DNA of 64,000 nt from Verrucomicrobiota bacterium. GTDB lineage: Bacteria; Verrucomicrobiota; Verrucomicrobiia; Limisphaerales; UBA1319. Each line of letters begins with the position of its first letter. Position 1 is the stretch's first letter. Location of the stretch: contig JAKLHY010000026.1 in the NCBI GenBank assembly GCA_022709905.1, positions 1 through 64,000 on the forward strand, read 5' to 3'. Positions 45,156-53,112 of this stretch are shown piece by piece. The notes below the pieces were generated by a model. It saw only the letters and a program-made list of their open reading frames with translations, ran no database searches and was not told the DNA's origin. The position numbers and the translations under genes are program-made.

Positions 45156-45173
45156 CCAGAACTCCAGTTCTGG
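45156..45173. repeat. Perfect 8-bp inverted repeat
   Basis: CCAGAACT (45156-45163) pairs with AGTTCTGG (45166-45173) across CC. It lies 26 bp after the stop of the small gene at 45199-45447, in the position of a transcription stop, but without a T-run. Confidence 0.6.
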
Positions 45174-45198
45174 TCTCGTAGACCCATGACGCTCGGTA

Positions 45199-45447
45199 TC
45201 ATCGCCATTGTTTGCCGAGGTACCACTGATCGTCCTCGAGATCGTGTTTGAGGAGGTAATCATGTCCGTCGTGGCCGCGGACTTTGAAGTAGTCGGCGCG
45301 GGGCCATTCGGGTTTGGATTCGATCTGGTACCAGCGATCGATGATGTCGGCCACCTCGATGCTCTGGTCATTCCAGACGAACCTCCGAGGCATTTCGTCG
45401 GCCCTGTAACCGGCGTGACATTCGACTTGGATCGGGATGAGATACAT
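45199..45447 (-). CDS. Small conserved-type soluble protein, unknown function
   Basis: 82 residues from ATG at 45447 (MYLIPIQVECHAGYRADEMP). The visible pattern is a beta-rich fold with IEVADIIDRWYQIESKPEWPRADYFKVRGHDGHDYLLKHDLEDDQWYLG. Short proteins of this pattern occur next to unrelated genes in many bacteria; I cannot name the family with certainty. Divergent from the NTPase at 45554. Confidence 0.6.
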   Translation of the reverse strand: MYLIPIQVECHAGYRADEMPRRFVWNDQSIEVADIIDRWYQIESKPEWPRADYFKVRGHDGHDYLLKHDLEDDQWYLGKQWR

Positions 45448-45553
45448 GGGGCATCGTGTTTCAGTTTGGACAGTTTTATGTCGCACCTGCAACAAAGATT
45501 TGTCCGAAACCCATGTTTCGCTTACAGATCACTGCATGAATGGCGTTGAACCT

Positions 45554-46099
45554 ATGTTGAAGGTGGTATTGACCGGGGGCGCGTTCTCGGGGAAGACGAC
45601 AATGATCCGACATTTTGCGCGGGCGGGATTTCACACGGTTCCCGAGGCGGCGTTAGCGGTGATTGAGCGTTTGAATCGCGCCCTGGGTGTCGAGCAGCAA
45701 CGGGACTGGCGCAACGCGCATTTGCTGGAATTCCAACGGATGATTGTGGCGCTTCAGCTCGAAAGGGAGCAGGCGGTGCCGGGCGATGTTCGGGGGCCGG
45801 TTTTTTTTGACCGGGGCCTGATGGATGGCCTGGGTTACTTGGGGGAGGCGGGGATTGCGCCGCCGGCCGAGCTGGTGGAAGCCTGCAAGAAGGCGCGATA
45901 CGATCGGGTGTTCCTTTTGCAGACGCTCTCGGGATTTAATCCGCGCTCGGAGTCGGGCCGGCCGGATACGCTGGAGTACTCGTATGCGATCGCGACGGCG
46001 GTGCGCCGGGCTTACTTGGAGCATGGGCATGAGGTCATCGAAGTGCCTGAAATGCCTGTCGACCAGCGGGCGGCCCATATTCTGGAGCGGCTTCCTTAA
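45554..46099 (+). CDS. Small P-loop NTPase (AAA_28-like)
   Basis: 181 residues from ATG at 45554 (the frame opens earlier, including an ATG at 45536). Walker A is VVLTGGAFSGKTTMIRHF at the N-terminus, VPEAALAVIERLNRALG follows, and PVFFDRGLMDGLGYL is the Walker B/switch-like region with an aspartate-arginine pair. The C-terminal half (RYDRVFLLQTL, DTLEYSYAIATAVRRAYLEHGHEVIEVP) completes a kinase-like fold. Such proteins are related to the nucleotide kinase part of NadR; the substrate is unknown. It lies about 295 bp upstream of the ligase-ACP gene in the same direction. Confidence 0.75.
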   Translation: MLKVVLTGGAFSGKTTMIRHFARAGFHTVPEAALAVIERLNRALGVEQQRDWRNAHLLEFQRMIVALQLEREQAVPGDVRGPVFFDRGLMDGLGYLGEAGIAPPAELVEACKKARYDRVFLLQTLSGFNPRSESGRPDTLEYSYAIATAVRRAYLEHGHEVIEVPEMPVDQRAAHILERLP

Positions 46100-46394
46100 A
46101 CAGCCCCACAAGCCGACTCGAGGTGCAATGGTCCTCGGCCGCAGGACTTTCAGGCTGGCCCAATGCTGTGGCGTTTACTATCCTGTTTTTTCTGGCTCCA
46201 TCGCGTTGCGCCCGAGACGGACCCCCGGTTGGTTCATGGTCCCATGGCGCAGCTAAAAAGCCGTCGAGGTTTCCCATCGAGCCTGATCAGCGGCCTATGA
46301 GGAACCACCGAGGACTGTGGAGCGTCCCCGTGTGCGGCGTAGAATGAAGCTGGACGGTCTTTTCTCGTCTGAGCTAGTGTCCGGGCACCGACCT

Positions 46395-48212
46395 ATGACT
46401 GAGCGGATCAATATTGCAGATGAGCTTTTGCGTGAAAACCTCGTGAGGAGAGGGGCCCAATCCGCCATCTACCATGGCCAATCAAGGATCACCTTTCTGG
46501 AACTGGCTGCAAACACCCGTCAGTTTGGGCGTTTTTTCCTCGACCTGGGGCTGCGTCGGCGCGATCGCATCGTCATTCAACTGCCCGACCGGCCCGAGTG
46601 CATTTACGCCTTTCTTGGCGGCATCCAGGCGGGCCTATGGCCGATCCTGGTCAATCCGGAGCTGAGTCATGAGGCCCGGAATCATATTGTGAGCGATTCA
46701 GGGGCAACCGCGTTGGTGACAGACAGAGCCCAGGCGGATGCGGAGGCCTGCACGACTTCCCTGAGGCTGCGACTGAACATCGACGACGATCAATTTCGGC
46801 ATGGTGTGCGGGCCGCATCGCCAGAATTGGATCCCCATCTTGCGCATCCGGATGACATCGCATTCTTTCTTTACAGTTCGGGCAGTACGGGCCACCCGAA
46901 AGGCGTTCCGCATCGGCATAAAGACATGCTCTTCTGCGCTGATTCCTATGGGGCGAATGTTTTGAAGATCACCGAGCGGGACCGCCATTTTTCGGCCAGC
47001 AAACTTTTTTTTGCCTATGGGCTGGGAAACAGCCTGTTTCTGCCCTTCCGATTTGGCGCCTCAACGGTGCTGTTTTCTGACAAGCCAGCTCCCGGGGATA
47101 TTCTTCGGATCATCGCACGTCATCGACCCACGATCTTCTTTGGAGTGCCCGCTCTCTACAGCATGCTGGTCAAAACACTTGACGACTCCGCCGAGTTGGA
47201 TTCATTGCGGCTCTGTGTCTCAGCAGGTGAGGCGTTGCCGGCTGCGATTGTCCGCGATTGGCAACGGCTGACGGGTGTGGAGGTGCTCGATGGGATTGGA
47301 TCGACGGAAGCCTTGCACATTTTCATTTCCAATTTCCCCGGCAGGATCCGGCCTGGATCCTCGGGCAGTGTGGTTCCGCCGTACGAAGCGACCCTTGCGA
47401 GCGAAGGGGGTTCCCCCGTGGCGCCCGGTCAATTGGGGAGCCTGCTGATACGAGGCGGCAGCACCGCCGCGTATTATTGGAACCAGCCAACGAAGACTGC
47501 TCAGACAATGCTGCAAGATGGCTGGCTCAAGACCGGGGACATCTATGTCGAAGAAGACGGTTATTATGCCTATCAAGGCCGTGAGGACGATATGTTTAAA
47601 GTCGATGCTCGCTGGGTTTCTCCCCTTCAGGTGGAGGAAGTCTTGCGTCGACATCAGGCCGTGCGTGACTGCGCCGTCACCTGGCGCAAGCTCGAAGGAT
47701 TAGTCAGGCCCATGGCGTTTGTGATCGTGAATGAAGGCTTTGCCGCGGACTCAAACCTGGAAAAGGGGCTTCGACTGTTCGCGCGGGAGAAACTGCCCGA
47801 ACACATGTGCCCGGTTCAAATCCAATTCCGAGAAACGCTGCCCAGGACCGATACGGGGAAGATCCAGCGATTCCGTCTTCGCCAAACGGGTTTGGGAGAT
47901 GCTCCGAAGAATGTCATTGAACCGGGTGCCTCAACGACTACCATCCATTCGGCAACATCCAAAGGAAAGCTTATGCAAGTTACATCTGCCGATATTCTCA
48001 GCGTCATGAAAGAAGCGGGCATACAGCAGTCGTTGTTGAATCAGCTCAAGCCGGATGTCCCGTTGTTGAACCAGGGATTGGACTCGATCGATCTGCCGGC
48101 GGTCGCCGCCGCCACGGAGAGGCGATTCCACATCGATCTGTCCGATGCCGATGCGCGCGAACTGATGACCGTGAACGATTATGTGCGTTTTCTGAACCGC
48201 AAACTCGAGTAG
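46395..48212 (+). CDS. Benzoate-CoA-ligase-type adenylating enzyme fused to an acyl carrier domain
   Basis: 605 residues from ATG at 46395. Residues about 1-510 are an ANL-superfamily enzyme closest in pattern to benzoate-CoA ligases: FFLYSSGSTGHPKGVPHRHKDM (P-loop), FSASKLFFAYGLGNSLFLPFRFGASTVLF, SAGEALPAAIVRDW, GIGSTEALHIFISNFPG, and the C-terminal catalytic Lys in RTDTGKIQRF. After a Ser/Thr-rich linker, residues about 527-605 are an acyl carrier domain with LLNQGLDSIDLPAV, in which Ser564 is the expected phosphopantetheine site. So the enzyme probably adenylates an aryl or heteroaryl acid and can load its own carrier. Its stop is 24 bp from the end of the convergent five-gene operon. The GTG at 46317 would add 26 atypical residues. 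Confidence 0.88.
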   Translation: MTERINIADELLRENLVRRGAQSAIYHGQSRITFLELAANTRQFGRFFLDLGLRRRDRIVIQLPDRPECIYAFLGGIQAGLWPILVNPELSHEARNHIVSDSGATALVTDRAQADAEACTTSLRLRLNIDDDQFRHGVRAASPELDPHLAHPDDIAFFLYSSGSTGHPKGVPHRHKDMLFCADSYGANVLKITERDRHFSASKLFFAYGLGNSLFLPFRFGASTVLFSDKPAPGDILRIIARHRPTIFFGVPALYSMLVKTLDDSAELDSLRLCVSAGEALPAAIVRDWQRLTGVEVLDGIGSTEALHIFISNFPGRIRPGSSGSVVPPYEATLASEGGSPVAPGQLGSLLIRGGSTAAYYWNQPTKTAQTMLQDGWLKTGDIYVEEDGYYAYQGREDDMFKVDARWVSPLQVEEVLRRHQAVRDCAVTWRKLEGLVRPMAFVIVNEGFAADSNLEKGLRLFAREKLPEHMCPVQIQFRETLPRTDTGKIQRFRLRQTGLGDAPKNVIEPGASTTTIHSATSKGKLMQVTSADILSVMKEAGIQQSLLNQLKPDVPLLNQGLDSIDLPAVAAATERRFHIDLSDADARELMTVNDYVRFLNRKLE

Positions 48213-48236
48213 GATCGAAGGACTTCCGCCTGTCGG

Positions 48237-49262
48237 TCACAGGTGGATTAAATCCCAGTCCTGCCGAACGAATTGCATCAGGGCACGCGCCCTTTCCGAG
48301 TGCAGCATGATGGAATCGAACGCGGGGCGATGGTTGATTTTTTGCATCAAAAGTCCATCCGTTTCAAACCAGCGCGGCAAGTAACCTCCGAGGCAAAAGC
48401 CCTTGGAGCGCAGGCATTCGACGGCGGCTCCGACCCACGGTTGATCGAGATTGAGGAAGCACTGAAGCACGACAATTTGTTCCGACTTGGCTTGGGCTTC
48501 AAGGGGACTCATGACCGTGTCGAAATCCGCGCCGCATGACTCGACATTGAGGCGGCCCACCCCCGCAAAACGGAAAAAACGACTGTCAATTCGACTGCAT
48601 GAGCCTGCGGGAGGCGTCCCGTTGGCTGGCGCCAACTCGCGATCCAAAGCCATCCCCGACAAGAGGTACTCGATGGCATTGCGATAAACTCCCGGCACAA
48701 AGAAGCGCTGCGGGCGATCCCTGACCGACTGGTAATAGTTGATGCATGTGATGCGATTTTTCGTGCCAGCCTCCTTCTCGTAGGACGCCGCGGGCATGAG
48801 CTCCAGCTCAATGGCCGCCTCTTTTGCGCCGACCAGGAGACTGGTTTTTTGGGTGGCGACATGATGCGTCACGGCCTCGCCAAAGTAGCCGCAGAGCGGA
48901 ACCTTTGGGACAAGGACTTCCGCGATATACTTGTTGATTTTGAAGGCGGCGAAGGTGTGGCGATAGGACTTGAGCACGAGGTATTGGCCGACTTCGTAGA
49001 GGGCTTTGTTGGGAGGGGAACTGCGGTAAAGCGCGCCATGGCCAATAATGTCGCCTTTGGCTGTCCTGGCGACGACGGTGTAAACGTTGCCGTTGGAATT
49101 CTCCTCGATGATCTTCTCCGGGATGTAGTAGGTTTCGAAAGGATATTCGCTGCCGTAGATTGAATAGAACAAGCTTGCGACGCCCAGGGCATCCTCAGGC
49201 TTGAATGAATCCACAACAAAATTCTGTCCCGGTTCCACCAGCAGTTCATGATCAATTTTCAT
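48237..49262 (-). CDS. GNAT-like acyltransferase protein (last gene of the Mo-hydroxylase operon)
   Basis: 341 residues. The N-terminal half is GNAT-like: VDSFKPEDALGVASLFYSIYG, VYTVVARTAKGDIIGHGALY, and YEVGQYLVLKSYRHTFAAFKINKYIAE (the region of the acetyl-CoA-binding loop, but without the usual R/Q-x-x-G-x-G/A). Then come CGYFGEAVTHHVATQKTSLLVGAKEAAIEL and a second, divergent alpha/beta half (about 210-335). The pattern matches the GNAT part of HATPase-GNAT proteins, and its operon neighbour (50389-51696) is such a fusion. Its ATG overlaps the aminotransferase stop (ATGA), so the two are translationally coupled. The acyl acceptor is unknown; because the cofactor loop is atypical, catalysis is not certain. 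Confidence 0.7.
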   Translation of the reverse strand: MKIDHELLVEPGQNFVVDSFKPEDALGVASLFYSIYGSEYPFETYYIPEKIIEENSNGNVYTVVARTAKGDIIGHGALYRSSPPNKALYEVGQYLVLKSYRHTFAAFKINKYIAEVLVPKVPLCGYFGEAVTHHVATQKTSLLVGAKEAAIELELMPAASYEKEAGTKNRITCINYYQSVRDRPQRFFVPGVYRNAIEYLLSGMALDRELAPANGTPPAGSCSRIDSRFFRFAGVGRLNVESCGADFDTVMSPLEAQAKSEQIVVLQCFLNLDQPWVGAAVECLRSKGFCLGGYLPRWFETDGLLMQKINHRPAFDSIMLHSERARALMQFVRQDWDLIHL

Positions 49263-50374
49263 AGTCCAGAATAGGGTTTGAGCTCTTCCGCCAATGCGTC
49301 CACCAGTTGCTGCAGAATATCCACGCCGACCACCGTCACCCGGATCCAGTTGGGAAACCGGAAGCCGGTCATCGTTCGAATCATTAAGCCCCGCTTCATG
49401 AGTTTCCGATACAACAGAGTATCACTGAGAGGCACCTGGATCATGACATAGCTGCCCGCGTTGCACAAATAAGTCAGACCAAGCGAGTTCAGTGCCTGTT
49501 GTAGGAACGCCTTGCCCTCACGCATCAGCGCGCGGGTGGCTAGGACGTGGTCCTCGCCCTGGCGGACTGCGGCGCTGGCGGCAGCTTGGGCGATGGTATT
49601 GACCGAATAAACGACATAAGCCCGGCGGACGAGGTCGACGACTTCCCGGGAGCCCGCCAGGTAACCGATCCGCAGGCCGGCCAGTCCATACATCTTGGAA
49701 AAAGTCCGGAACACAATCAGGTTGGGATATTGATCGATCAGGGAAAGCCCGTCCGGGACGTCATTCGACTCGACATACTCAAAGTAGGCCTCGTCCAGCA
49801 CGACGATGCACCGGCCGGCGACTTGGTTTAAAAATCGGATCAATCGATCGCGGTCCCAGTAAGTTCCGGTCGGATTGTTCGGATTGCAGATGAAAATGAT
49901 TTTCGTGCGCACGTCAATCTGGCTCAGCAGGCCCTCGTCATCGAAGGCAAAGTCTTTGAGCGGCACCAGACGCCGGTCAAAGCCGGAGAACTCGGCCACC
50001 CATTCGTAGACGGCAAAGGTCTTGTCCGCGGTGACGATGTTATCGCCTCTCTCGCAGAAAGCTTTGAGGACGGAGCTGATGACCTCGCACGATCCGTTGC
50101 CGACCAGGAATTGCTCGGGGTGTTTGCCGAATTGCTCGGCCAAGGCGACGCGGAGGAAATAGGAATCGCCGCTGGGATAGATGGCGGATTTGGCCGGGGG
50201 AAACTGCCGGACGATGGCCTGGGCGGCCGGGGGGGGCCCCAGTGGATTCTCGTTGTTATTCAGCCGATGCAAAACGGGGCAGCCGTAAAGTTGCTTGAGT
50301 TCCTGGTCCGGCTTGCTGGGAACGTAGCTCTGGTAGTGCTGGATATAGTCGGGGACGAGATGTTTAAGATCCAT
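49259..50374 (-). CDS. HisC-like PLP-dependent aminotransferase
   Basis: 371 residues from ATG at 50374. Fold type I class II aminotransferase with the histidinol-phosphate aminotransferase pattern: LNNNENPLGPPPAA, AIYPSGDSYFLRVALAEQF, VGNGSCEVISSVLKAFCERGD, the Asn/Pro motif FICNPNNPTGTY, VVLDEAYFEY, the PLP Lys227 in RTFSKMYGLAGLRIGYLAG, and the C-terminal Arg in GFRFPNWIRVTVV. HisC-like enzymes also serve tyrosine, phenylalanine and secondary-metabolite steps. The setting next to a Mo-hydroxylase and acyltransferases, without other his genes, argues for a pathway-specific role. It begins 14 bp after the upstream stop and overlaps the next gene by 4 nt. Confidence 0.9.
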   Translation of the reverse strand: MDLKHLVPDYIQHYQSYVPSKPDQELKQLYGCPVLHRLNNNENPLGPPPAAQAIVRQFPPAKSAIYPSGDSYFLRVALAEQFGKHPEQFLVGNGSCEVISSVLKAFCERGDNIVTADKTFAVYEWVAEFSGFDRRLVPLKDFAFDDEGLLSQIDVRTKIIFICNPNNPTGTYWDRDRLIRFLNQVAGRCIVVLDEAYFEYVESNDVPDGLSLIDQYPNLIVFRTFSKMYGLAGLRIGYLAGSREVVDLVRRAYVVYSVNTIAQAAASAAVRQGEDHVLATRALMREGKAFLQQALNSLGLTYLCNAGSYVMIQVPLSDTLLYRKLMKRGLMIRTMTGFRFPNWIRVTVVGVDILQQLVDALAEELKPYSGL

Positions 50375-50388
50375 GGGAGGGATTCCCC

Positions 50389-51696
50389 TTACTGCTTTTG
50401 AAACATCACCATATCCGATCGTCCGGCGTATGGAATCACCATCCGTGGGACGAATCCCGTTTCGATCAAGTCCGGCACGAAGGCGGATTGCCATGAGACG
50501 CCCAGGTCCAGGCCGAAGAGGATAGTCTGCAGGTTTTGGTCGGCAAACAGCGAGACATGTTCGCGCAGGTTAATGGTGGCATCGCGTCCGTAACAGAGTC
50601 CGGTCAGCATGACCACATGGCGATCCTTTTGGATTTCGCAGGCCAACACCGAATGCTCGGGCGATCCGGATCCCGGGCAGGGAATCATTCGCAGGACACG
50701 CGGTAGCACGAGCCGGTCATATTCCTTGCGGAGGAAGGTTTCGAGGCTGGGGTGGCAACAAACCGCCGTTCCCTCGTCTTCGCGCAACAGCCGGATGGCC
50801 AATGATTGGGTGGCGGATGTTCGCCTGTGAGCATGGCAGAGGGTGTGCCCCAGCAGATCGAATCCGGCGGGGATCTCCTGATCGGCCTCTTTTCGGCAGA
50901 TAATGCCAACGGCGGCTGTTTTGGCGGAGGCTTCCACGAGGTGGTCGATCAAGGCGCCGGCCAGGGCCGGTGGCTGGGTGTTGGGAAACTGGAAGGGGCC
51001 GAAGAGCTCAATCATTTTATCACTCAGCCATGTCCAGAGGATACCTCCGCAAATTGCCCCGCTATCCGTCACCGCCATGGCGGCCTTGATATCGCCCGAG
51101 GCGACCAGGTCGGCCGCTTTACCTGGAAAGTTCAGGAATCCGGGATAGTGGACGACTGAATAATGGGCCTTCACCAAGGCTGCAAACGACTGAATCTCAC
51201 CCGCATTTGCCGGGTGGATCTGCCAGTTTGCCGCAATGGAGATCAAGTCGGGGCAAGGCTTCGTTTTCTCGCAGTAAACGCGGTCGATCGCCAACGAAAG
51301 GCAGGTGCGGCCATCGGCTTCGCTGGAGAGCTTGAGTTGATCGACCATGCGTGCGGCCACGAACAAACCCAACTCATCCAGGTCCTGCCCCTTATCCAGC
51401 GGGGCTTTGGCGGTGATGTTGAGCACCCGCAGATCCAGGGAACGGGGCTTGAAGAGAAATCGAAGGGTCAGTCGGTACACGCCGTTACGGGCGCGGATCT
51501 CGACCGGTTCGGCGGTGCCCAGCACGCGGCACAGAAACGTGAATACTTCCTCGGCGCACAATCGCAGGCTGTAGAGCTCGGTCTCGCCAAAACCATAGGC
51601 CTGCCCGGCATTTTCCGCGAAGGAAACCGCCAGAGGCAGGAAAGCCAGGTCGCCCGAGAGAGACAAAGAGATTTCTGAGGGTAGTGTTTTGTGCAT
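50389..51696 (-). CDS. HATPase-like (RsbW-type, degenerate) and GNAT fusion protein
   Basis: 435 residues. Residues about 1-140 have the layout of an anti-sigma/RsbW-type ATPase domain: LPLAVSFAENAGQAYGFGETELYSLRLCAEEVFTFL, then RFLFKPRSLDLRVLNI and DLDELGLFVAARMVDQLKL. The Asn that usually follows the EE pair is replaced, and no DxGxG box is visible, so ATP binding is doubtful. Residues about 150-300 look GNAT-like (FAALVKAHYSVVHYPGFLNFP, AAMAVTDSGAICGGILW, VGIICRKEADQEIP). It is cotranscribed between the FeS-FAD subunit gene (15 bp) and the aminotransferase (14 bp). Its role is unknown: a regulator, an acyltransferase or a non-catalytic partner are all possible. Confidence 0.65.
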   Translation of the reverse strand: MHKTLPSEISLSLSGDLAFLPLAVSFAENAGQAYGFGETELYSLRLCAEEVFTFLCRVLGTAEPVEIRARNGVYRLTLRFLFKPRSLDLRVLNITAKAPLDKGQDLDELGLFVAARMVDQLKLSSEADGRTCLSLAIDRVYCEKTKPCPDLISIAANWQIHPANAGEIQSFAALVKAHYSVVHYPGFLNFPGKAADLVASGDIKAAMAVTDSGAICGGILWTWLSDKMIELFGPFQFPNTQPPALAGALIDHLVEASAKTAAVGIICRKEADQEIPAGFDLLGHTLCHAHRRTSATQSLAIRLLREDEGTAVCCHPSLETFLRKEYDRLVLPRVLRMIPCPGSGSPEHSVLACEIQKDRHVVMLTGLCYGRDATINLREHVSLFADQNLQTILFGLDLGVSWQSAFVPDLIETGFVPRMVIPYAGRSDMVMFQKQ

Positions 51697-51711
51697 GGAA
51701 TGTCGTGAAGG

Positions 51712-53112
51712 TCAGGCCTCGAGTAACTTGAGGAGCAGGTTGCCGGAGACCAGGCGCCGGTAATGGGCGCTGGCCCGCACGTCATCGATGGGCAGGACGC
51801 GTTCCTGGACGAGTGCGGCGGCCGATTTCAGGTTCTCGACCGTCAGGGGTTTTCCGAGCAACATTTTTTCGATCTCCGGAAAAACCATCACGGTCGGCCC
51901 GACGCTTCCCCAAGCCAGATGGATATCCTGGAGTGCTCCGTCAGGCTGGCAGCTCCAGGTTGCGGCCAGGCTGACGACGGCTATGGCCAGGGCCTTGCGT
52001 CGTCCCACCTTGAAATAGCGGTGGCGCATACCGGTTTCCGGGATGGGAACGTGAACGGACCACAAGATCTCGCCGGACCGCAGATCGGTCTGTCGCGGTC
52101 CGAGGATGAATTGAGAAATGGGCACGATTCGACGACCGTCCAGCGATCGGATCTCGACTTTGGCCTGAAGCGCATAGAGCGGAGGGAGAGAATCGGCGGC
52201 GGGCGAAGCGGTGCAGAGGTTTCCGCCCAGGGTGGCCATGTGGAGGATCGGGGGCGAACCGAGGACGCGGATGGCTTGTCGCAACAGATCCAGATGCTCG
52301 CGAACCAGCGGGGCATCATCAATCTGTTGAAAGGTGGCCGCAGCACCGATGACGATATCATTTCCTTCCATCGAGATCCGTTGAAGCTCGGGAACCCGTT
52401 CGATTCCGATCAGAACGCGGGGCGCGGATCGGTTTTCACGGCGCCAGACCAGCAGGTCTGTGCCGCCGGCCATCAACCGATAGTCGGTCTGTTTGCCGGC
52501 CAATTTGAGCAGGGCATCGCCGGACTCGGGGAACAACACCTCGGTTTGATTGGTTCCGAACGTTCGTGGATCGAAAGACGGCTTGGAAAACAACGGCTTT
52601 GGATCGGCTGTGTGGTCTTCGGCTGAAACCCAGGGAGGAGGAGAGAATTCCTGGCTGTCTTCGTCGGCCGCGATGGCCACGGCATCCACGATTTTTTGAT
52701 AGCCTGTGCACCGGCAGAGATTCCCGCTGATCGCGGTGGAAATGTCCGTTCGCCGGGGATGCGGATTGCGTCGGAGCAAGTCCGCCGCCGAGACGATCAT
52801 GCCGGGCGAACAGTAACCGCATTGGGCGGCCCCGTGGCGCACGAAGGAACGCACCAGCTTGGTCTGCGCGGGATCGGCTGCGATTCCCTCAATCGTGGTC
52901 ACCGTCCGGCCATGCAACTGCGCGGCGAGCATCAGGCAGGAAAGCCTGCTTTCTCCGTCCACCAGGATGCTGCAGGCGCCGCATTCGCCGGAGCCGCAGC
53001 CTTCCTTGGATCCGGTCAGCCCGAGGTTATGGCGCACGAGATCGATCACGCGCCGGTCGGGCGGCACATCGAGTGTCTGGAGATTGCCGTTGAGGGTAAA
53101 CTCGATTTTCAT
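51712..53112 (-). CDS. Xanthine-dehydrogenase-family FeS-FAD subunit
   Basis: 466 residues. N-terminal plant-type [2Fe-2S] domain with CGSGECGAC and a later Cys (about 39-60), then the second [2Fe-2S] all-helical domain with CGYCSPGMI and CRCTGYQ (about 98-140). After a short linker comes an FAD-binding domain of the CO-dehydrogenase flavoprotein type (LMAGGTDLLVWRRE, APLVREHLDLLRQAIRVLGSPPILHMATLGGNLCTASPAAD) and its C-terminal domain. The fused FeS-FAD form is the XdhA-like small subunit and passes electrons from molybdenum to FAD. Its ATG overlaps the stop of the Mo-subunit gene (ATGA, 53109-53112). Confidence 0.94.
   Translation of the reverse strand: MKIEFTLNGNLQTLDVPPDRRVIDLVRHNLGLTGSKEGCGSGECGACSILVDGESRLSCLMLAAQLHGRTVTTIEGIAADPAQTKLVRSFVRHGAAQCGYCSPGMIVSAADLLRRNPHPRRTDISTAISGNLCRCTGYQKIVDAVAIAADEDSQEFSPPPWVSAEDHTADPKPLFSKPSFDPRTFGTNQTEVLFPESGDALLKLAGKQTDYRLMAGGTDLLVWRRENRSAPRVLIGIERVPELQRISMEGNDIVIGAAATFQQIDDAPLVREHLDLLRQAIRVLGSPPILHMATLGGNLCTASPAADSLPPLYALQAKVEIRSLDGRRIVPISQFILGPRQTDLRSGEILWSVHVPIPETGMRHRYFKVGRRKALAIAVVSLAATWSCQPDGALQDIHLAWGSVGPTVMVFPEIEKMLLGKPLTVENLKSAAALVQERVLPIDDVRASAHYRRLVSGNLLLKLLEA

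Larger units (their letters stand above)
44933..45198. other. Intergenic region with two inverted repeats
   Basis: 266 bp between the giant CotH gene and a small minus-strand gene. It holds AGGCGGTC with GACCGCCT (45037-45063, loop 11) and CCAGAACT with AGTTCTGG (45156-45173, loop 2). Both stems are perfect 8-mers. No T-run follows and no gene is evident; the structures could be terminators, operators or dispersed repeat copies. Confidence 0.5.
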
